Origin: DAHUYF01 sp035509275
Lineage (GTDB): Bacteria > Pseudomonadota > Alphaproteobacteria > ATCC43930 > CGMCC-115725
Assembly: GCA_035509275.1 (NCBI GenBank)
Contig: DATJLU010000072.1
Coordinates: forward strand, 1 to 64,000
Reading direction: 5' to 3'
Length of the DNA stretch: 64,000 bases
Part shown: piece after piece, positions 50,389 through 59,978 of the stretch
How the letters are laid out: the number at the start of each line of letters is the position of its first letter
Numbering within the stretch: the first letter of the stretch is position 1
Notes under the pieces: generated by a model
Told to the model about the DNA's origin: nothing
Database searches by the model: none
Seen by the model: only the letters and a program-made list of their open reading frames with translations
Translations under genes and position numbers: made by a program

Positions 50389-52518
50389 CTACCGCAGAGC
50401 GGCGTCGAGTTTCGCCGCGAGCTCCCGCAGCTTGAACGGCTTCCGCAGCACCGCGATGCCGTCGATCTCGCCGTCGAAGGGCGCGGTCTGGGCATAGCCG
50501 GTCATGAACATCGCCTTGAGCCGCGGCCGGTCGCGCCGCGCGCGGCGCACCAGCTCCGCGCCGTTCATCTCCGGCATGGCGAAGTCGACGAGGAGGAGAT
50601 CGGGCGGCGCCTCGTCGATGAGGTCGAGCGCGCGGCGCGCATCGGGCGCATCGACCGCGGCGTAACCGAAGCTCGCGAGGCAGGAGACGACGAGCTCGCG
50701 CACCTCTGGATCGTCATCCACCACCAGAATGCGCGCCGAGCCCGGCGCCACCGGCTCGGCCGCCACGGCAGGAGCGTCTTCGGCCGCAGCGAGGGCGACA
50801 TCGGCGCGCGGCAGAAAGACTCGCACCACCGTTCCGGCGCCGGGCTGGCTCTCGATCTCGACGCCGCCGCCGAGTTGTCGGGCGATGCCATAGACCTGGC
50901 TGAGACCAAGGCCGCTGCCCATGCCGACTTCCTTGGTGGTGAAGAAAGGCTCGAAGGCGCGCTCGCGCACCTCATCGCACATGCCCATGCCGCTATCGGC
51001 GACCGACAGCAGGACATAGTCGCCGGGCACGAGCTCGCCCGGACGGCGCTCTTTCGGGCCGACGCTGTGCTGGCCCGATGCGATGGTGAGCGTGCCGCCC
51101 TCCGGCATGGCGTCGCGCGCGTTGATGGCAAGATTGAGCAGCATCAGCTCGGTCTGATTGACGTCGAGCATGGCCGGCCACACGCCGGGGCTCAGCGCCG
51201 TCTCGATGCGGATGGTGGCGCCGATGGTGGAGACCAGCATGTCGCGCATGCCGAGAACGAGGTGGTTCAGATCGGCCGGCTTGGGCTCGAGCCGCTGGCG
51301 CCGGGCGAAGGCGAGGAGCTGCTGGGTGAGCTTGGCGCCGCGGTCCGCGGCGCGCATTGCCGCGTCGATCAGCGCCATGTGCTGCGGCCCCGAGAGGCGC
51401 TGCGTCAGCAGCTCGAGATTGCCGAGGACGGCGGTGAGCAGATTGTTGAAATCATGTGCGACGCCGCCGGTGAGCTGACCGATCGCCTCCATTTTCTGGC
51501 CCTGGCGCTGCGCTTCCTCGACCCGCTTGCGCTCGGTCAGGTCATGCGTGCTGATCACCACCTTGGTGATGACGCCATCGGCGTCGCGGATCGGCACCGC
51601 CGTTCCCTGCAGCACGCGCGTGCCGACACGATAGGGAAAGGTTTCCTCGTAGCTGACGGGCGCCGCGGTCTCGACGGCGCGGCGGTAGTGCCCGACGAGA
51701 CGGTCGGCGAGCGCGCGCGGGAAGAGATCATAGGAGGTGAGACCGACATACTCGACCGCCGGCACGCCGGTGAGCCGCTCATGCGTCGGGTTGACCGCCT
51801 CGTAGACGAAGCGGCCATCGGGCGTGACGTCCAGCAGGATGATGCCGGCGCTGGTATGCTGGAAGACGGCGGCGTAGCGCGCCTCGCTGGCGCGCTCCGC
51901 CGCCTGGGCGCGGGCACGCTCCTCGACCTCGCTCTCGAGCTGGCGCATGCGCAACCGCATCGATTTCTCGAGCCCGACATTGACCCGGCGCAGCTCTTCC
52001 TCGCGCCGCTTGCGCTCGGTGACGTCGAACAGCACGCCGATGACGCGCAGCGGCCGGCCGGCCTCGTCTTCGACCACCTGGCCGCGCGCCGACAGCCAAT
52101 GCACGCTGCCATCGGCCCAACGGGCGCGGTATTCGCACGCATATTCGCCGCCGTTCAGCAGCGCGTCGCGCAGCGCGCGCTGGCGAATTCCGCGATCGGC
52201 GGGATGCACCAGCGAGAGCAGCCAGGAATAGGTGAAATCGGCATCCGCATCGAGACCGTAATGCGCCTTGCACCGCTCGCACGCCTCGAGCACGCCGGTG
52301 ACGAGATCGAGCTGCCACGAGCCGATCTTGCCCGCCTCGAGCGCGAGCTTCAGGCGGCGCTCGCTGTCATTGAGCAGCGCCGCTTTCCCAGCATCGGGCG
52401 GGTCGGCCGGAGCAGGGCTCAGAGCAGCAACAGGCTGGGGAGCGGCGGAATAGGCAGCCGCAGAGAGACCTGGGTCGACCGACACGCCGACACCCCTACC
52501 GTTCGATGAAGCCCGCAT
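50389..52518 (-). CDS. PAS-domain hybrid histidine kinase
   Basis: A 709-residue soluble hybrid kinase. Two PAS domains (about 50-170 with a PAC motif, and about 210-330) precede HisKA, with the phospho-acceptor His in GVAHDFNNLLTAVLGN, a HATPase with GSGLGLSQV, and a C-terminal receiver with Asp in LLLVDFAMPEMNG. No membrane helix is seen, so it senses a cytosolic signal. No regulator is adjacent. The ATG at 52518 is preferred; 52602 is an alternative. Confidence 0.88.
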   Translation of the reverse strand: MRASSNGRGVGVSVDPGLSAAAYSAAPQPVAALSPAPADPPDAGKAALLNDSERRLKLALEAGKIGSWQLDLVTGVLEACERCKAHYGLDADADFTYSWLLSLVHPADRGIRQRALRDALLNGGEYACEYRARWADGSVHWLSARGQVVEDEAGRPLRVIGVLFDVTERKRREEELRRVNVGLEKSMRLRMRQLESEVEERARAQAAERASEARYAAVFQHTSAGIILLDVTPDGRFVYEAVNPTHERLTGVPAVEYVGLTSYDLFPRALADRLVGHYRRAVETAAPVSYEETFPYRVGTRVLQGTAVPIRDADGVITKVVISTHDLTERKRVEEAQRQGQKMEAIGQLTGGVAHDFNNLLTAVLGNLELLTQRLSGPQHMALIDAAMRAADRGAKLTQQLLAFARRQRLEPKPADLNHLVLGMRDMLVSTIGATIRIETALSPGVWPAMLDVNQTELMLLNLAINARDAMPEGGTLTIASGQHSVGPKERRPGELVPGDYVLLSVADSGMGMCDEVRERAFEPFFTTKEVGMGSGLGLSQVYGIARQLGGGVEIESQPGAGTVVRVFLPRADVALAAAEDAPAVAAEPVAPGSARILVVDDDPEVRELVVSCLASFGYAAVDAPDARRALDLIDEAPPDLLLVDFAMPEMNGAELVRRARRDRPRLKAMFMTGYAQTAPFDGEIDGIAVLRKPFKLRELAAKLDAALR

Positions 52519-52620
52519 GTTAGCGGGCGCGCGCGGCGCTGGCGATGACAATTTGATGTCGATGGCGCAAAAATGGGGCAGGCTCGCGCAAGAGCCGAGC
52601 ACTGCGGCGTGCCGTCAACC

Positions 52621-53319
52621 TCAGGACTTGCCGTAGACGGGCACGACGGCACCACGCGTCACGCTATTCGCGGGTGAGGCGAGATAGAGGATCGTTGCGG
52701 CGATCTCGTCGGGTTTCGGCCACAGCGCATGATCGGCCTTGGGCATAGCGTTGCGGTTGGCCGGCGTGTCGATGATCGACGGCGCCACGGCGTTGACGAG
52801 GATGCCGTCGCCGGCAACTTCCTGCGCCAGCGCTTCCGTCAGCGCCGCCACCGCCGCCTTGCTCGCGGCATAGGCCGTCATGCCCGCGCCCAGCCGCGGC
52901 TCGAGCGCCGGGCGCGCGGCGACATTGACGATGCGCCCGCCGCCGGTGCCGCGCATCCGCATCACCGCCGCGCGGCAGCAGAGATAGGCGCTCACCAGAT
53001 TCGTCTCGAACTGCGTGACAAGCGCTGCTCTGCCGGTTTCGCCGATGCCACCCATGGCGAAACCGCCGGCGAGATGAATCGACGCCCAGAGCGGATCGAT
53101 GCCGTCATAGACCGCGGCGACGGCCGCTTCGTCGGCAAGATCGCGCGCCGCCACCAGCTTTACGCGCTCATGCCCGCGCAAGCGGAACGCCGTCGCCTCC
53201 GCGGCGACGATGAACGGCACGTGGCAGATAGCGCCGCGCTCGACCAGCGCCGCGACCACAGCGCTGCCGAGCGCGCCGGTGCCGCCGGTGACGACGACGT
53301 GGCGATCGCTGAACTCCAT
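52621..53319 (-). CDS. SDR family protein, catalytic Ser possibly lost
   Basis: A 232-residue short-chain dehydrogenase-like protein with VVTGGTGALG for the cofactor and YAASK for the Tyr-x3-Lys pair. Where other SDRs have Ser after the IVN strand it reads IVNVAARPAL, so the catalytic Ser seems missing. It may be weakly active, or bind cofactor only. The ATG at 53319 is preceded by GGAGGAAGCCC. Confidence 0.75.
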   Translation of the reverse strand: MEFSDRHVVVTGGTGALGSAVVAALVERGAICHVPFIVAAEATAFRLRGHERVKLVAARDLADEAAVAAVYDGIDPLWASIHLAGGFAMGGIGETGRAALVTQFETNLVSAYLCCRAAVMRMRGTGGGRIVNVAARPALEPRLGAGMTAYAASKAAVAALTEALAQEVAGDGILVNAVAPSIIDTPANRNAMPKADHALWPKPDEIAATILYLASPANSVTRGAVVPVYGKS

Positions 53320-53426
53320 GGGCTTCCTCCTCGTGACCGGGACTGTCGCAGATAGCGTGTCGATCATGGCCGATCTCAGCGCGCCCGCCCAGTGCCGCAA
53401 CATCCTGTGGAATCCCACGACCGAGG

Positions 53427-53540
53427 CAGTGAGGCGTGAGAAGAAGGCGTGGCGCGCTTCGCGCGCCGGGAATCTTCTCAGTGCCTCACTGTCTCTGTGG
53501 TGGGTTTTCTATCCCTTCGTGGTGGGCTTTCTATCCCTTC
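53427..53540. repeat. Inverted repeat plus tandem 22-bp direct repeat
   Basis: CAGTGAGGCGTGAGAAG (53427-53443) is nearly complementary to 53474-53491. It is followed by two copies of a 22-base unit (53497-53518 and 53519-53540) that begin GTGGTGGG and end TATCCCTTC, with one mismatch. The stretch is intergenic, before the M20 peptidase gene. Confidence 0.65.
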
Positions 53541-53587
53541 CCCAATGCGGCCGCGGCGCGCTATCACGCCCTGGGCGAAGGAGGGCG

Positions 53588-54979
53588 ATGATGAGCCGGG
53601 ATGCCGCGATCGCAGCCGCCGAGCGCTATTTCGATGCGGGCGGCTTCGTCCGCGATCTGGCACGCCGCGTGGCGATACCCAGCGAGAGCCAGAGCGCTGG
53701 CGGCCGAGACGCGCTGCGGGCCTATCTCGAGGACGAGATGCGGCCGACGCTCGAGGCGCTGGGCTTTGCCTGTCGGCTGCTGCCCAATCCCAGCGCGGGC
53801 GGCCCGTTCCTCATCGCCGAGCGCACCGAGACGGCGAGCGCCCCGACCGTTCTGGGATATGCACATGGCGACGTCATTCGCGGCCTCGACGGGCAATGGC
53901 GCGAGGGGCTCTCGCCCTGGCGCCTCGCCGAGCGCGGCGAGCGTCTCTATGGCCGCGGCACCGCCGACAACAAGGGTCAGCACACCATCAATCTCGGCGC
54001 CCTCGCCGCGGTGCTGGCGACGCGTGGCCGGCTTGGCTTCAACGCCAAGCTGCTGATCGAGACCGGCGAAGAGGTCGGCTCGCCGGGGCTGCGCGAGCTC
54101 TGTGCCGCCGAGCGGACGCAGCTCGCCGCCGATCTCTTCCTCGCCTCGGATGGGCCGCGCGTGGCGCCGGAGCGGCCGACGTTGTTCCTCGGCGCGCGCG
54201 GCATCGTCGACTTCACGCTCGAGGTGGCGCTGCGCGAGGGCGCACATCATTCCGGGAATTGGGGCGGGCTTCTCGCCAATCCCGGCATCATCCTCGCTCA
54301 TGCCATCGCCAGCATCGTCTCTGCGCGCGGCGCGATCCGCGTCCGCGAATGGGTGCCGGGGAGCCTGCCCAATTCGGTGCGCGCCGCGCTCGCCGACATC
54401 GCGGTGGACGGCGGGCCCGGCGCGCCGGCGATCGATCGCGACTGGGGCGAGCCGGGGCTTTCGCCTGCGGAGAAGGTGTTCGGCTGGTCGAGCTTCGACG
54501 TGCTGGCGTTCAAGACCGGCAATCCCGAGGCGCCGGTCAACGCGATTCCGCCGCGCGCGCAGGCCCATTGCCAGATCCGCTACGTCGTCGGCACGGATCC
54601 CGCGCGCTTTCTCGAGGCGTTGCGCCGCCATCTCGACGCCGCCGGCTTCGGCATGGTCAGGGTTGCACCGGCTGCGAGCGGCCGTTTCGCAGCGACACGT
54701 CTTGATCCCGACCATCCCTGGGTCGCCTGGGCGGCGGCATCGATCGAGCGCACCACCGGGGCGCGGCCGGCGATTCTCCCCAATCTCGGCGGCTCGCTGC
54801 CCAACGACATATTCGCGGAGCTGCTCGGATTGCCGACGGTGTGGGTGCCGCATTCCTATGCCGGCTGCGCCCAGCACGCACCCGACGAGCACCTGCTCAA
54901 GGGGGTGGCGCGCCAGGGTCTGGCGATGATGGCCGGGCTCTATTGGGATCTGGGCGAGGGCCGCACGCCCGCGGGGTAG
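53588..54979 (+). CDS. M20 family metallopeptidase/deacylase
   Basis: A 463-residue M20 enzyme. The metal ligands are in YAHGDVIRG, GRGTADNKGQH, ETGEEVGSPG (catalytic and metal Glu) and a C-terminal HSYAGCAQHAPDEH. AHHSGNWGG marks the lid/dimerisation region. It should hydrolyse a peptide or N-acyl-amino acid. ATGs at 53588 and 53591 both follow a purine-rich AGGAGGGCG. Confidence 0.88.
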   Translation: MMSRDAAIAAAERYFDAGGFVRDLARRVAIPSESQSAGGRDALRAYLEDEMRPTLEALGFACRLLPNPSAGGPFLIAERTETASAPTVLGYAHGDVIRGLDGQWREGLSPWRLAERGERLYGRGTADNKGQHTINLGALAAVLATRGRLGFNAKLLIETGEEVGSPGLRELCAAERTQLAADLFLASDGPRVAPERPTLFLGARGIVDFTLEVALREGAHHSGNWGGLLANPGIILAHAIASIVSARGAIRVREWVPGSLPNSVRAALADIAVDGGPGAPAIDRDWGEPGLSPAEKVFGWSSFDVLAFKTGNPEAPVNAIPPRAQAHCQIRYVVGTDPARFLEALRRHLDAAGFGMVRVAPAASGRFAATRLDPDHPWVAWAAASIERTTGARPAILPNLGGSLPNDIFAELLGLPTVWVPHSYAGCAQHAPDEHLLKGVARQGLAMMAGLYWDLGEGRTPAG

Positions 54980-54981
54980 TC

Positions 54982-55143
54982 TCAGAAATCGGTGCAGCGG
55001 CCGTTCCGCTCCCAGTCGCCGTAGCGCGTCGGCTCCGGTCCGCTGGGACCGCCGATCTCGCGCGGCGGCGGCGCGCCCGTACCGGGCTTTTGCACCGGCA
55101 CCGCCGGTTTCCCGGCTTCGGGCTTGGGATCGGATGCGGCCAT
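54982..55143 (-). CDS. DUF1674 protein (succinate dehydrogenase assembly factor 4-like)
   Basis: A 53-residue protein ending in EIGGPSGPEPTRYGDWE, RNG, RCTDF, which is the DUF1674 signature found in mitochondrial SDHAF4 and alphaproteobacterial homologues. The N-terminus is Lys/Pro-rich. It likely helps flavinylated SdhA assemble. It is too short for routine gene calling but the C-terminus is unambiguous. It is convergent with the M20 gene and divergent from htpX, 96 bases away. Confidence 0.9.
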   Translation of the reverse strand: MAASDPKPEAGKPAVPVQKPGTGAPPPREIGGPSGPEPTRYGDWERNGRCTDF

Positions 55144-55239
55144 GCCCTAGATATGCTCCCTGCCGCGGCGCTTGCCAAGCCTTGACGATTGTTCGGAAGA
55201 GCGCCAGCTATCCCGCAGGCAGTCCGGCGTTTTTTGACC

Positions 55240-56157
55240 ATGAACAACCTGCTTCGCACTGGGCTTCTGATCGCGGCGCTGACCGCGCTCTTCATGGGCG
55301 CCGGCTGGTTGATCGGTGGCGCCGAGGGCATGTTGATCGCGCTCGTGATCGGCGCCGCGACCAATCTCTTTGCCTATTGGAACGCCGATCGCGTCGTGCT
55401 CGCCGCCTATGGCGCGCGGCCGATCGCCCGCGCCGAGGCGCCGCAGCTCTTCGACGACATCGCCAAGCTCGCGCAGCGTGCCGGCATTCCGATGCCGCGG
55501 CTCTACCTCATCGACAGCGCGCAACCCAACGCCTTCGCCACCGGCCGCGATCCCGCGCATGCGGCGGTGGCGGTGACGCGCGGGCTGCTCGGCGCGCTCG
55601 ACGAGGCGGAGGTCGCCGCCGTCATCGGCCATGAGCTGTCGCATGTCGTGCATCGCGATACGCTCACCATGACGATCGCCGCGACCATCGCCGGCGCCAT
55701 CGGCATGCTGGCGAACTTCGCGTTTTTCCTCGGGCCGCGCGATGACGAGCGCGATGCGCCGCTCGGCATGTTCGGCGCTCTGCTGGTGGCGATGCTGGCG
55801 CCGGTCGCGGCGCTGCTGGTGCAGATGGCGATCTCGCGCACGCGCGAATACGAGGCCGATCGGCGCGGCGCCGAGATCAGCGGCGATCCGCAATCTCTCG
55901 CCTCGGCCTTGCGCAAGATCGAGGTGCTGGCGCGGCGGACGATGGTACCCGATGCCGAACGCAACCCGGCGACGGCACATCTGTTCATTGTCAATCCACT
56001 GCACGGCGCGAGCCTCTCCAGCCTCTTCGCCACGCATCCCGCGACCGAGGAGCGCGTGCGCCGGCTCGAGGCGATGGCGGCGGCGCGCGGGTTGGGCGGC
56101 GGCGGCCCCTGGGGCACGGCGCCGCGTGGTCCCTGGGGCGCGCGGCGCACCGCCTGA
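55240..56157 (+). CDS. htpX: Membrane zinc metalloprotease HtpX
   Basis: A 305-residue M48 protease with four membrane helices. The zinc site HELSH (131-135) is in VIGHELSHVVHRD, and the third ligand Glu is in REYEAD. It degrades misfolded membrane proteins together with FtsH. The C-terminus ends in an unusual Gly/Pro/Trp-rich tail (GGGGPWGTAPRGPWGARR). The ATG at 55240 gives the canonical N-terminus. Confidence 0.93.
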   Translation: MNNLLRTGLLIAALTALFMGAGWLIGGAEGMLIALVIGAATNLFAYWNADRVVLAAYGARPIARAEAPQLFDDIAKLAQRAGIPMPRLYLIDSAQPNAFATGRDPAHAAVAVTRGLLGALDEAEVAAVIGHELSHVVHRDTLTMTIAATIAGAIGMLANFAFFLGPRDDERDAPLGMFGALLVAMLAPVAALLVQMAISRTREYEADRRGAEISGDPQSLASALRKIEVLARRTMVPDAERNPATAHLFIVNPLHGASLSSLFATHPATEERVRRLEAMAAARGLGGGGPWGTAPRGPWGARRTA

Positions 56158-56181
56158 GGGCGCGGCGCCGGAACGATCGTC

Positions 56182-57543
56182 GTGTCTCGACGTTTGCCGA
56201 GACCCGGGAACCTTGGGGCATTATCCTTGGCAGTACATTCGGCACCGACTCAGACCGCTCCCGCCACGGCACGCAGTGTTGCCATCGACTTGATCGGCGC
56301 CGTGCTACGCCGAAAGCGGCCTCTCGACGACGCGATCGACGATAATTCGGAGATCGGCGGGCTGCCGGCACGCGACCGCGCCTTCGCCCGGCTTCTCGTC
56401 GCCACCGTGCTGCGCCGCCTCGGCCAGATCGACGCGCTCATCGCGCATTGCCTCAATACGCCGTTGCCGCCGCGCGCCGCGATGGTGCACGACATGCTGC
56501 GGCTCGGCATCGCGCAGCTCCTCTTCCTGCGCACCCCGCCGCATGCCGCCGTCGCCACCACCGTCGACCTTGCCGATCTGCGCGGCTTCCTCTCGCATAA
56601 GGGGCTGGTGAACGCGGTGCTGCGCCGCTTGAGCCAGGAAGGACAAGGCCTGGTGGCGCAGCAGGATGCGGCGCGGCTCGATACGCCGGACTGGCTTTGG
56701 CACGCCTGGAGCCAGACCTATGGCGAGCCCGGCGCACGCGGCATCGCGCTGGCGCATCTCAAGGAAGCGCCGCTCGACATCACCGTGCGCAGCGATGTCG
56801 AGACCTGGCGCGCGCGGCTCGAAGCGACGCTGCTGCCGACCGGAACCCTGCGGCGCACCGGCGGCGGCGCGATCATGAGCCTGCCCGGCTACAGCGAGGG
56901 CGCGTGGTGGGTGCAGGATGCCGCGGCGGCGATTCCGGCGACGCTCTTCGGCAATATCGCCGGGCAGCGCGTCATCGATCTCTGCGCCGCCCCCGGCGGC
57001 AAGACGGCGCAGCTCGCCGCCACCGGCGCGCGCGTCACCGCGATCGATCGCTCGCCGCGCCGGCTCGACCGCCTCAACGCCAATCTCGCGCGGCTCTCGC
57101 TGCCGGTCGAGAGCCTCGTCGCCGATGCCGCGACCTGGCGCCCGCCGGAGCCGGCGCGCTATGTGCTGCTCGACGCGCCTTGCACCGCCACCGGCGCCAT
57201 CCGCCGCCATCCCGATGTGCCGCATCTGAAATCGCCGGACGACGTCACCCGACTCGCCGCGGTGCAGGAGCGGCTGATCAATGCCGCCATCGACATGCTG
57301 GCGCCGGGCGGCATGCTGGTGTACTGCACCTGCTCGCTCGAGCCGCAGGAAGGCGTGCAGCAGGTGCAGCGTCTGCTGTCGCGCGGCGCGCCGGTGCGGC
57401 GCAAGCCGGTCGCCGCATCCGAGATCGGCGGCCTCGCCGAATGCCTGACGCCCGACGGTGATCTGCGCACGCTGCCGAGCCATCTTTCGGAGCTCGACGG
57501 CATCGACGGCTTCTACGCGGCGCGACTGGTGCGGAACGGCTGA
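56182..57543 (+). CDS. rsmB: 16S rRNA m5C methyltransferase (RsmB-type)
   Basis: A 453-residue protein with the NusB-like N-terminal domain (about 30-160) and RsmB methyltransferase domain. The SAM site is VIDLCAAPGGKTAQLA, the two motif Cys are in LDAPCTATGAIRRHPD and VYCTCSLEPQEG. It methylates C967 of 16S rRNA. The exact start is unsure (GTG 56182 or TTGs near 56227). It is followed by rpe after 44 bases. Confidence 0.9.
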   Translation: MSRRLPRPGNLGALSLAVHSAPTQTAPATARSVAIDLIGAVLRRKRPLDDAIDDNSEIGGLPARDRAFARLLVATVLRRLGQIDALIAHCLNTPLPPRAAMVHDMLRLGIAQLLFLRTPPHAAVATTVDLADLRGFLSHKGLVNAVLRRLSQEGQGLVAQQDAARLDTPDWLWHAWSQTYGEPGARGIALAHLKEAPLDITVRSDVETWRARLEATLLPTGTLRRTGGGAIMSLPGYSEGAWWVQDAAAAIPATLFGNIAGQRVIDLCAAPGGKTAQLAATGARVTAIDRSPRRLDRLNANLARLSLPVESLVADAATWRPPEPARYVLLDAPCTATGAIRRHPDVPHLKSPDDVTRLAAVQERLINAAIDMLAPGGMLVYCTCSLEPQEGVQQVQRLLSRGAPVRRKPVAASEIGGLAECLTPDGDLRTLPSHLSELDGIDGFYAARLVRNG

Positions 57544-57587
57544 TCCGCCGCGCTTGCGGCCCCCGCGGTTCCCTGTTACCAAGCCGC

Positions 57588-58262
57588 ATGCAGCAGGCGA
57601 TTCGCATCGCGCCGTCGATCCTGTCGGCCGATTTCGCGCGGCTGGGCGAAGAGGTGCGCGCGATCACCGCGGCGGGCGCCGACTATATCCACATCGACGT
57701 CATGGACGGGCATTTCGTCCCGAACCTCACCATCGGGCCGGCGGTGGTGAAGGCGCTGCGCTCTTATTCGCCGCTGCCCTTCGACGTCCATCTCATGATT
57801 TCGCCGGTCGACCCCTACATCGCCGAGTTCGCTGCCGCCGGCGCCGACATCATTACCTGCCATCCCGAGGCCGGCCCGCATCTCCACCGCAGCGTGCAGC
57901 TGGTGAAGTCGCTCGGCAAGAAAGCCGGCGTCGCGCTCAATCCCGCGACACCGCTCGCCGCCGTCGAGGCGGTGCTGGACGATGTCGATCTCGTGCTGGT
58001 GATGAGCGTCAATCCCGGCTTCGGCGGCCAGAGCTTCATCGCCGCCGCGCTCGACAAGATCCGCGCGCTGCGCCGGCAGCTCGACCGGCTTTCCCGCGCG
58101 GTCGATCTCGAGGTCGATGGCGGCATCAACGCCGCGACCGCCGCCGACGTCATTGCTGCGGGGGCCGATGTGCTCGTCGCCGGCACCGCCAGCTTCGCCG
58201 GCGGCGCCGCTGCCTATGCCGCCAACATCGCGCGGCTGCGCGGCCGCTCGGGCGGCGACTGA
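57588..58262 (+). CDS. rpe: Ribulose-phosphate 3-epimerase
   Basis: A 224-residue TIM-barrel epimerase with APSILSADFARLGEE, DVMDGHFVPNLTIGP, DVHLMI, VNPGFGGQSFI and VDGGIN, all Rpe signatures including the metal-binding His and Asp. It interconverts ribulose-5-P and xylulose-5-P. The stop overlaps the heparinase-like gene (TGATG). Confidence 0.95.
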   Translation: MQQAIRIAPSILSADFARLGEEVRAITAAGADYIHIDVMDGHFVPNLTIGPAVVKALRSYSPLPFDVHLMISPVDPYIAEFAAAGADIITCHPEAGPHLHRSVQLVKSLGKKAGVALNPATPLAAVEAVLDDVDLVLVMSVNPGFGGQSFIAAALDKIRALRRQLDRLSRAVDLEVDGGINAATAADVIAAGADVLVAGTASFAGGAAAYAANIARLRGRSGGD

Positions 58263-59860
58263 TGCGCTTGCCGCGGTCGGTGCTCTACGGCTCGGCCGTC
58301 TATCATGTGAGCCTCTTGGGCCGGGCGCCGGCCGGGCTGTCGCTGGTGCCCGGCGAGCCCTGGCGTGGCGATGCGGCGGCCGGCGCGCGCCTTGCCGCGG
58401 ATAATTTCCGCTTCGCTGGCGAGAGCGCCTGCGGCGCCGCGCCGCCCTGGAACGCGGCGCTCGGCAACCGCTTTCTCGCGGTGCTGCACGGGTTTTCCTG
58501 GCTCGACGACATCGCGGCGCTGGGCGAGCGATCGGCCTGGGACAAGGTGCGGCGCTGGCTCGGCGACTGGCTCGCGCAGTGCGATGGCTGGGAGACGCTG
58601 GCCTGGCGCGCCGATGTCGTCGGCCGCCGCCTCCTCGCCTGGACGACGCATTGGCAAGAGCTGGCCGGGCGCGGCGAGGACGCGCCGCTCGCCGCCGCTC
58701 TCCTCGCCAGCATGGCGCGCCAGACGCGCCATTTGGGACGCGTCGCCGGGCGCGAAACGCCGGGCACGAAGCGGCTTGCCGCGATCGCCGGATTGATCGC
58801 CGCTGCCGCCGCGCTCGGTCATTCCGGCAAGCTCGAACGCGGCTTGCGGCTTATCGCGCGCGAGGCCGAGGCGCAGATCCTGCCCGATGGCGGCCATGTC
58901 GAGCGCAGCCCGCGCGCGCAGCTCGACGCGCTCCGCTCGCTGATCGCGGCGCGCACGGCCCTCATCGCCGCCGATGGGGAGCCGCCGGCGGCGCTGCAAT
59001 CGGCGATCGATCGCGCCGCGCCGATGCTGCGCTTCTTCCGCCACGGTGACGGCGCGCTCGCCCTGTTCAACGGCGCCGATGAGGAAGCCGTCGAGGCGGT
59101 CGAGGAGGTGCTGACGCGCGCCGAAGCCAAGGGCCGCGCGCCGCTCTCGGCGCCGCATGCGGGCTTCCAGCGGCTGCAGGCCGGGCGCAGCCTGGTGCTT
59201 GCCGATACCGGCGCGCCGCCGCCCGCCGGCCTCGACGACGAGGCGCATGCCGGCACCTTGTCCTTCGAGCTGAGCCATGGGCGCGAGCGGCTCATCGTCA
59301 ATTGCGGCGGCTATCGCGGCTCGAGCGCCGAATGGCGCGCCGTCGCGCGCGCCACCGCAGCGCATTCGACCTTGATCGTCGCCGACACCAACTCCGCCGA
59401 GATCCGCGGCGGCGACGGCTTCGGCCGGCGGCCGCGGCGCGTCCTGTGCGAGCGCGCGCAGCAGGAAGGCGCGCATTGGCTGAAGGCGAGCCATGACGGC
59501 TATGAGCCGGTCTTCGGCCTCGTCCATCAGCGCCAGCTCTTCCTGGCCGCCGACGGCGAGGATCTGCGCGGCGAGGACCAACTCGCCGGCCCCGCCGGGC
59601 GGGGCCTGGCCATCCGCTTCCATCTGCACCCCACCGTACAGGCCTCGCTGGCGCAGGACGGCAGCACGGTTCTGCTGCGCTTGCCCAGCGGGATCGGCTG
59701 GCGGCTGCGCGCCCAAGGCGCGGTGATGAGCCTCGCCGAGAGCATCTATCTCGGTGCGGGCGAGCGGCGGAAATCGCAGCAAGTGGTGCTCGACGGCCAT
59801 GTCGGCTCCGCCGGCGCCAGCATCAAATGGGCGCTGCGCCGCGAGGGGAAGAAGGAGTAG
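58262..59860 (+). CDS. Heparinase II/III family protein
   Basis: A 532-residue protein. The N-terminal part is an (alpha/alpha) toroid and the C-terminal part is the Heparinase II/III beta-sandwich, with the family segment HSTLIVADTNSAEI. Proteins of this family in alphaproteobacteria lie beside rsmB, rpe and purH and their substrate is unknown; polysaccharide lyase activity is assumed from the fold. It is coupled to rpe by a 1-base overlap. Confidence 0.85.
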   Translation: MRLPRSVLYGSAVYHVSLLGRAPAGLSLVPGEPWRGDAAAGARLAADNFRFAGESACGAAPPWNAALGNRFLAVLHGFSWLDDIAALGERSAWDKVRRWLGDWLAQCDGWETLAWRADVVGRRLLAWTTHWQELAGRGEDAPLAAALLASMARQTRHLGRVAGRETPGTKRLAAIAGLIAAAAALGHSGKLERGLRLIAREAEAQILPDGGHVERSPRAQLDALRSLIAARTALIAADGEPPAALQSAIDRAAPMLRFFRHGDGALALFNGADEEAVEAVEEVLTRAEAKGRAPLSAPHAGFQRLQAGRSLVLADTGAPPPAGLDDEAHAGTLSFELSHGRERLIVNCGGYRGSSAEWRAVARATAAHSTLIVADTNSAEIRGGDGFGRRPRRVLCERAQQEGAHWLKASHDGYEPVFGLVHQRQLFLAADGEDLRGEDQLAGPAGRGLAIRFHLHPTVQASLAQDGSTVLLRLPSGIGWRLRAQGAVMSLAESIYLGAGERRKSQQVVLDGHVGSAGASIKWALRREGKKE

Positions 59861-59879
59861 GAGCTGTCACCTTTCAGCC

Positions 59880-59942
59880 GTCAGCTGTACAGCTGTCAGC
59901 TGTCAGCCGTCGGTTGTGGTTGTCAGTTGTCAGTCGTCAGTT
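59880..59942 (+). repeat. Heptad GTCAGYY tandem array 1
   Basis: Nine tandem units of GTCAGCT, GTCAGTT and variants, mostly exactly 7 bases long, between the heparinase-like gene and purH. Related arrays lie at 61683-61785 and 63898-63998. Confidence 0.7.
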
Positions 59943-59947
59943 AACAA

Positions 59948-59978
59948 CTACCCCTTCCCCCCTCAAGGGGGGAGGGGC
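59948..59978. repeat. CCCCTTCCCCCC / GGGGGGAGGGG foldback
   Basis: CCCCTTCCCCCC and GGGGGGAGGGG around a short TCAA-type loop, a GC-rich hairpin of the same general family as the other foldbacks. It directly follows the heptad array. Confidence 0.5.

Noticed and set aside
53217..53222. Other CACGTG cores as further parS sites
   Set aside because: CACGTG cores elsewhere (for example here, and near 8813, 31487 and 35846) lack the TGTTT and AAACA flanks.
57458..58261. N-terminal extension of the heparinase-like protein across rpe
   Set aside because: It is out of frame with rpe and made of Arg/Gly-rich noise; the true start is the ATG at 58262 overlapping the rpe stop.
59880..59942. CRISPR array
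   Set aside because: Units are 7 bases with no spacers and no cas genes nearby.
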